DNA from: Deltaproteobacteria bacterium
GTDB lineage: Bacteria > Desulfobacterota > Syntrophia > Syntrophales > UBA2185
Length of the DNA stretch: 64,000 nt
Assembly (NCBI GenBank): GCA_016874835.1
Contig: VGTB01000003.1
Coordinates: forward strand, 1 to 64,000
Direction: 5' to 3'
Part shown: in pieces, positions 62,930 to 64,000 of the stretch
Layout of the letters: each line of letters begins with the position of its first letter
How positions within the stretch are numbered: position 1 is the first letter of the stretch
Notes under the pieces: generated by a model
The model's input: only the letters and a program-made list of their open reading frames with translations
What the model was told of the DNA's origin: nothing
Databases searched by the model: none
Made by a program: the position numbers and the translations under genes

Positions 62930-63115
62930 ATGTTGGCATATAGCACCCTTGCCCAACCCTGGTTATTTGAGAGTCTCAACAGAGCTCTGACGTTGCTTAA
63001 TTGGGGCTAAGGTGCAAGCGGGGGTTACAGAGGCTCGCGACGAAGGTCGAAATAATCATTCGCCTTAAATAGCGAAGTGGTAATCACCCCGCTCACTCAC
63101 CTAAAGCATCAAAGC
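62930..63115 (-). ncRNA. Candidate structured RNA in the IS110 non-coding end (seekRNA/bridge-RNA-like)
   Basis: On the minus strand downstream of the transposase stop, AGGTG and AGCGGGG (63098-63102, 63087-63093) pair with the CCCCGCT and CACCT complement at 63017-63023 and 63010-63014, closing a domain of about 90 nt that encloses hairpins GCGAA-type (63059-63063 with 63072-63076) and CGAC-GAAG-GTCG (63038-63049). A palindrome CAGAGCTCTG (62980-62989) follows. In IS110/IS1111 elements such a region encodes the RNA that picks target and donor DNA. Structure is seen; function is by family analogy. Confidence 0.6.
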
Positions 63116-64000
63116 TTATGCTGCGCTAAGATATTGTGTTTCTCCATAATTCACCTGATAGAGGGTATGATCACGGACAAGGGCCAACATAATTCCCAAG
63201 AGCTTACGAGACACGGCAACAAGGGCTTTGATCTTCTTCATTCCACGTCGGAGATACCGCTGGTAATGATCATGCATAATACCATTCTTACGGACGGTAC
63301 GAATAGCTGCGAAAAACAGCAGCTTTCTCATGAGAGATCGCCCTCTTTTGGAAATATGTTTGTTCCCTTTCCGCTTGCCGGAACTGATTTCATAAAGATT
63401 CAGGCCCGCGTACTTCAAAAGCTCAGAGATGCTACGAAACTTTCTAAAGTCCCCTGCTTCTCCGATCAAACCGGCGACCGTAATTTTACCGATTCCTTTC
63501 ATGGAAAGGAGAACCTCGCTGTAAGGAATCTCTCGGAGACAACGGGAAATCTCTTCTTCAAGACGTTCGATAAAGTGTTCACATTCTTCAATACTGCGCA
63601 GAAACTCCTGAAGCTCAAGGGACAGTCCGACATGCCCTTCCTGGATACCAACAGATGTTTTTGCTGCTTCATAGAGAGCTGTGGCACGTTTGATTCCCAA
63701 TTTACCACGACTAACTTTTTTCATTTCAGAAATCAGCCGATCCAAACCGGATTCCAAAATATCCGCCGGCGTTGGATAATGTTTCAGCAGGTAATGGGCC
63801 GTTTGGGTCTTCACATCCCCCATAATCCCCAGAAACTCGGGGAAAGATATAAAGACAATATCCTGAAGCTGATTGAGAAGCGCCGTGCGTCTTTGCAGAA
63901 CCCTCTCCCTCGCATTGGTCAGTCTTCTCAGATCCGCAGCAGCCCCCTCAGGTATCATCACCGTCAAGGCATGACCGAGCTCCATAATGTCGGCGATCAC
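63116..64000 (-). CDS. IS110-family transposase (5' part outside the window)
   Basis: The last 294 residues are present; the N-terminal DEDD catalytic domain start is cut by the window end. Visible are LRRLTNARERVLQRRTALLNQLQDI-type helices (residues 23-47 of the fragment), a coiled-coil middle, and the C-terminal Transposase_20 domain with LSMKGIGKITVAGLIGEAGDF near 163-183 and the serine-bearing SSGKRKGNKHISKRGRSLMRKLLF region near 206-229, where IS110 enzymes have the second catalytic Ser. It is the recombinase of an RNA-guided insertion mechanism. The frame is uninterrupted within the window. Confidence 0.92.
   Translation of the reverse strand: MIADIMELGHALTVMIPEGAAADLRRLTNARERVLQRRTALLNQLQDIVFISFPEFLGIMGDVKTQTAHYLLKHYPTPADILESGLDRLISEMKKVSRGKLGIKRATALYEAAKTSVGIQEGHVGLSLELQEFLRSIEECEHFIERLEEEISRCLREIPYSEVLLSMKGIGKITVAGLIGEAGDFRKFRSISELLKYAGLNLYEISSGKRKGNKHISKRGRSLMRKLLFFAAIRTVRKNGIMHDHYQRYLRRGMKKIKALVAVSRKLLGIMLALVRDHTLYQVNYGETQYLSAA

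Larger units (their letters stand above)
62891..64000 (-). mobile_element. IS110-family insertion sequence (partial, continues beyond the window)
   Basis: Transposase 3' part on the minus strand plus about 225 bases of non-coding end. The left boundary is put at the break of the REP-like repeat (62890/62891), which is inferred; it could be as far in as about 62940. The other end lies outside. Elements of this family lack long terminal inverted repeats, so the edge cannot be set by eye. Confidence 0.65.

Noticed and set aside
1-64000. CRISPR array
   Set aside because: No regularly spaced direct repeats and no cas genes were found on either strand.

Overview
The window reads as a chromosomal segment of a strictly anaerobic bacterium, most likely a deltaproteobacterium (Desulfobacterota, Syntrophales-like). 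This rests on gene content: a methylmalonyl-CoA gene set (epimerase fragment, succinyl-CoA ligase, two acyl-CoA carboxyltransferase subunits), formate-tetrahydrofolate ligase, a selenocysteine tRNA, molybdopterin molybdotransferase, a flavoredoxin-rubredoxin fusion, nickel-pincer cofactor genes, a SufCB-only Fe-S scaffold and a DUF362/NapH-type iron-sulfur cluster. No marker gene fixes the genus, so the taxonomy is inference.

Layout. 1-6.2 kb (minus strand): methylmalonyl-CoA epimerase end, sucD, sucC, then two adjacent carboxyltransferase paralogues. 6.5-7.7 kb: two small genes. 7.97-10.85 kb: a small cryptic island at the selenocysteine tRNA gene, bounded by a 65-bp exact duplication of the tRNA 3' part and holding a caspase-like remnant and a DUF4143-type ATPase. 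10.95-12.2 kb: moeA. 12.4-21.8 kb (plus): nadA-mfd-ppiC-surA-uvrA, joining cofactor synthesis, transcription-coupled repair, periplasmic folding and excision repair. 22.0-24.2 kb: an ACT-domain regulator and fhs. 24.3-29.5 kb (minus): small metabolic and repair-type enzymes. 29.7-32.2 kb: a copper chaperone overlapping a copper ATPase. 32.1-35.5 kb: a second island, inserted at the 3' end of the copper ATPase gene and carrying ORF6N, an RNase H-like protein, a broken DUF4258/YgiT-type toxin-antitoxin pair and RadC.

35.5-50.3 kb: housekeeping and membrane genes (Hrb-like fusion, yggS-maf-mannose-1-phosphate guanylyltransferase, RlmI-like methyltransferase, rhomboid and TraB, sufCB, ilvA, hisF). 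50.4-55.1 kb: a Tat/Sec-exported redox cluster (DUF362, NapH-like polyferredoxin, ferredoxin-linked aldo/keto reductase, DUF6599). 55.2-62.7 kb: 3-hydroxyacyl-CoA dehydrogenase, larC-larB-larE, a phosphoesterase, a chagasin-type protease inhibitor, a TPR protein and a DhnA-type aldolase. 62.8-64 kb: an IS110-family element, cut by the window end, with a strongly structured non-coding end lying against a truncated dispersed palindromic repeat.

The most unusual items are (1) the two carboxyltransferase paralogues with complementary loss of active-site motifs, (2) two islands that each replace the 3' end of a host gene (selC and copA) without a visible recombinase, and (3) the IS110 non-coding end that may encode a target-guiding RNA and seems to have entered a REP-like repeat. 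No CRISPR array, rRNA or complete prophage is present.
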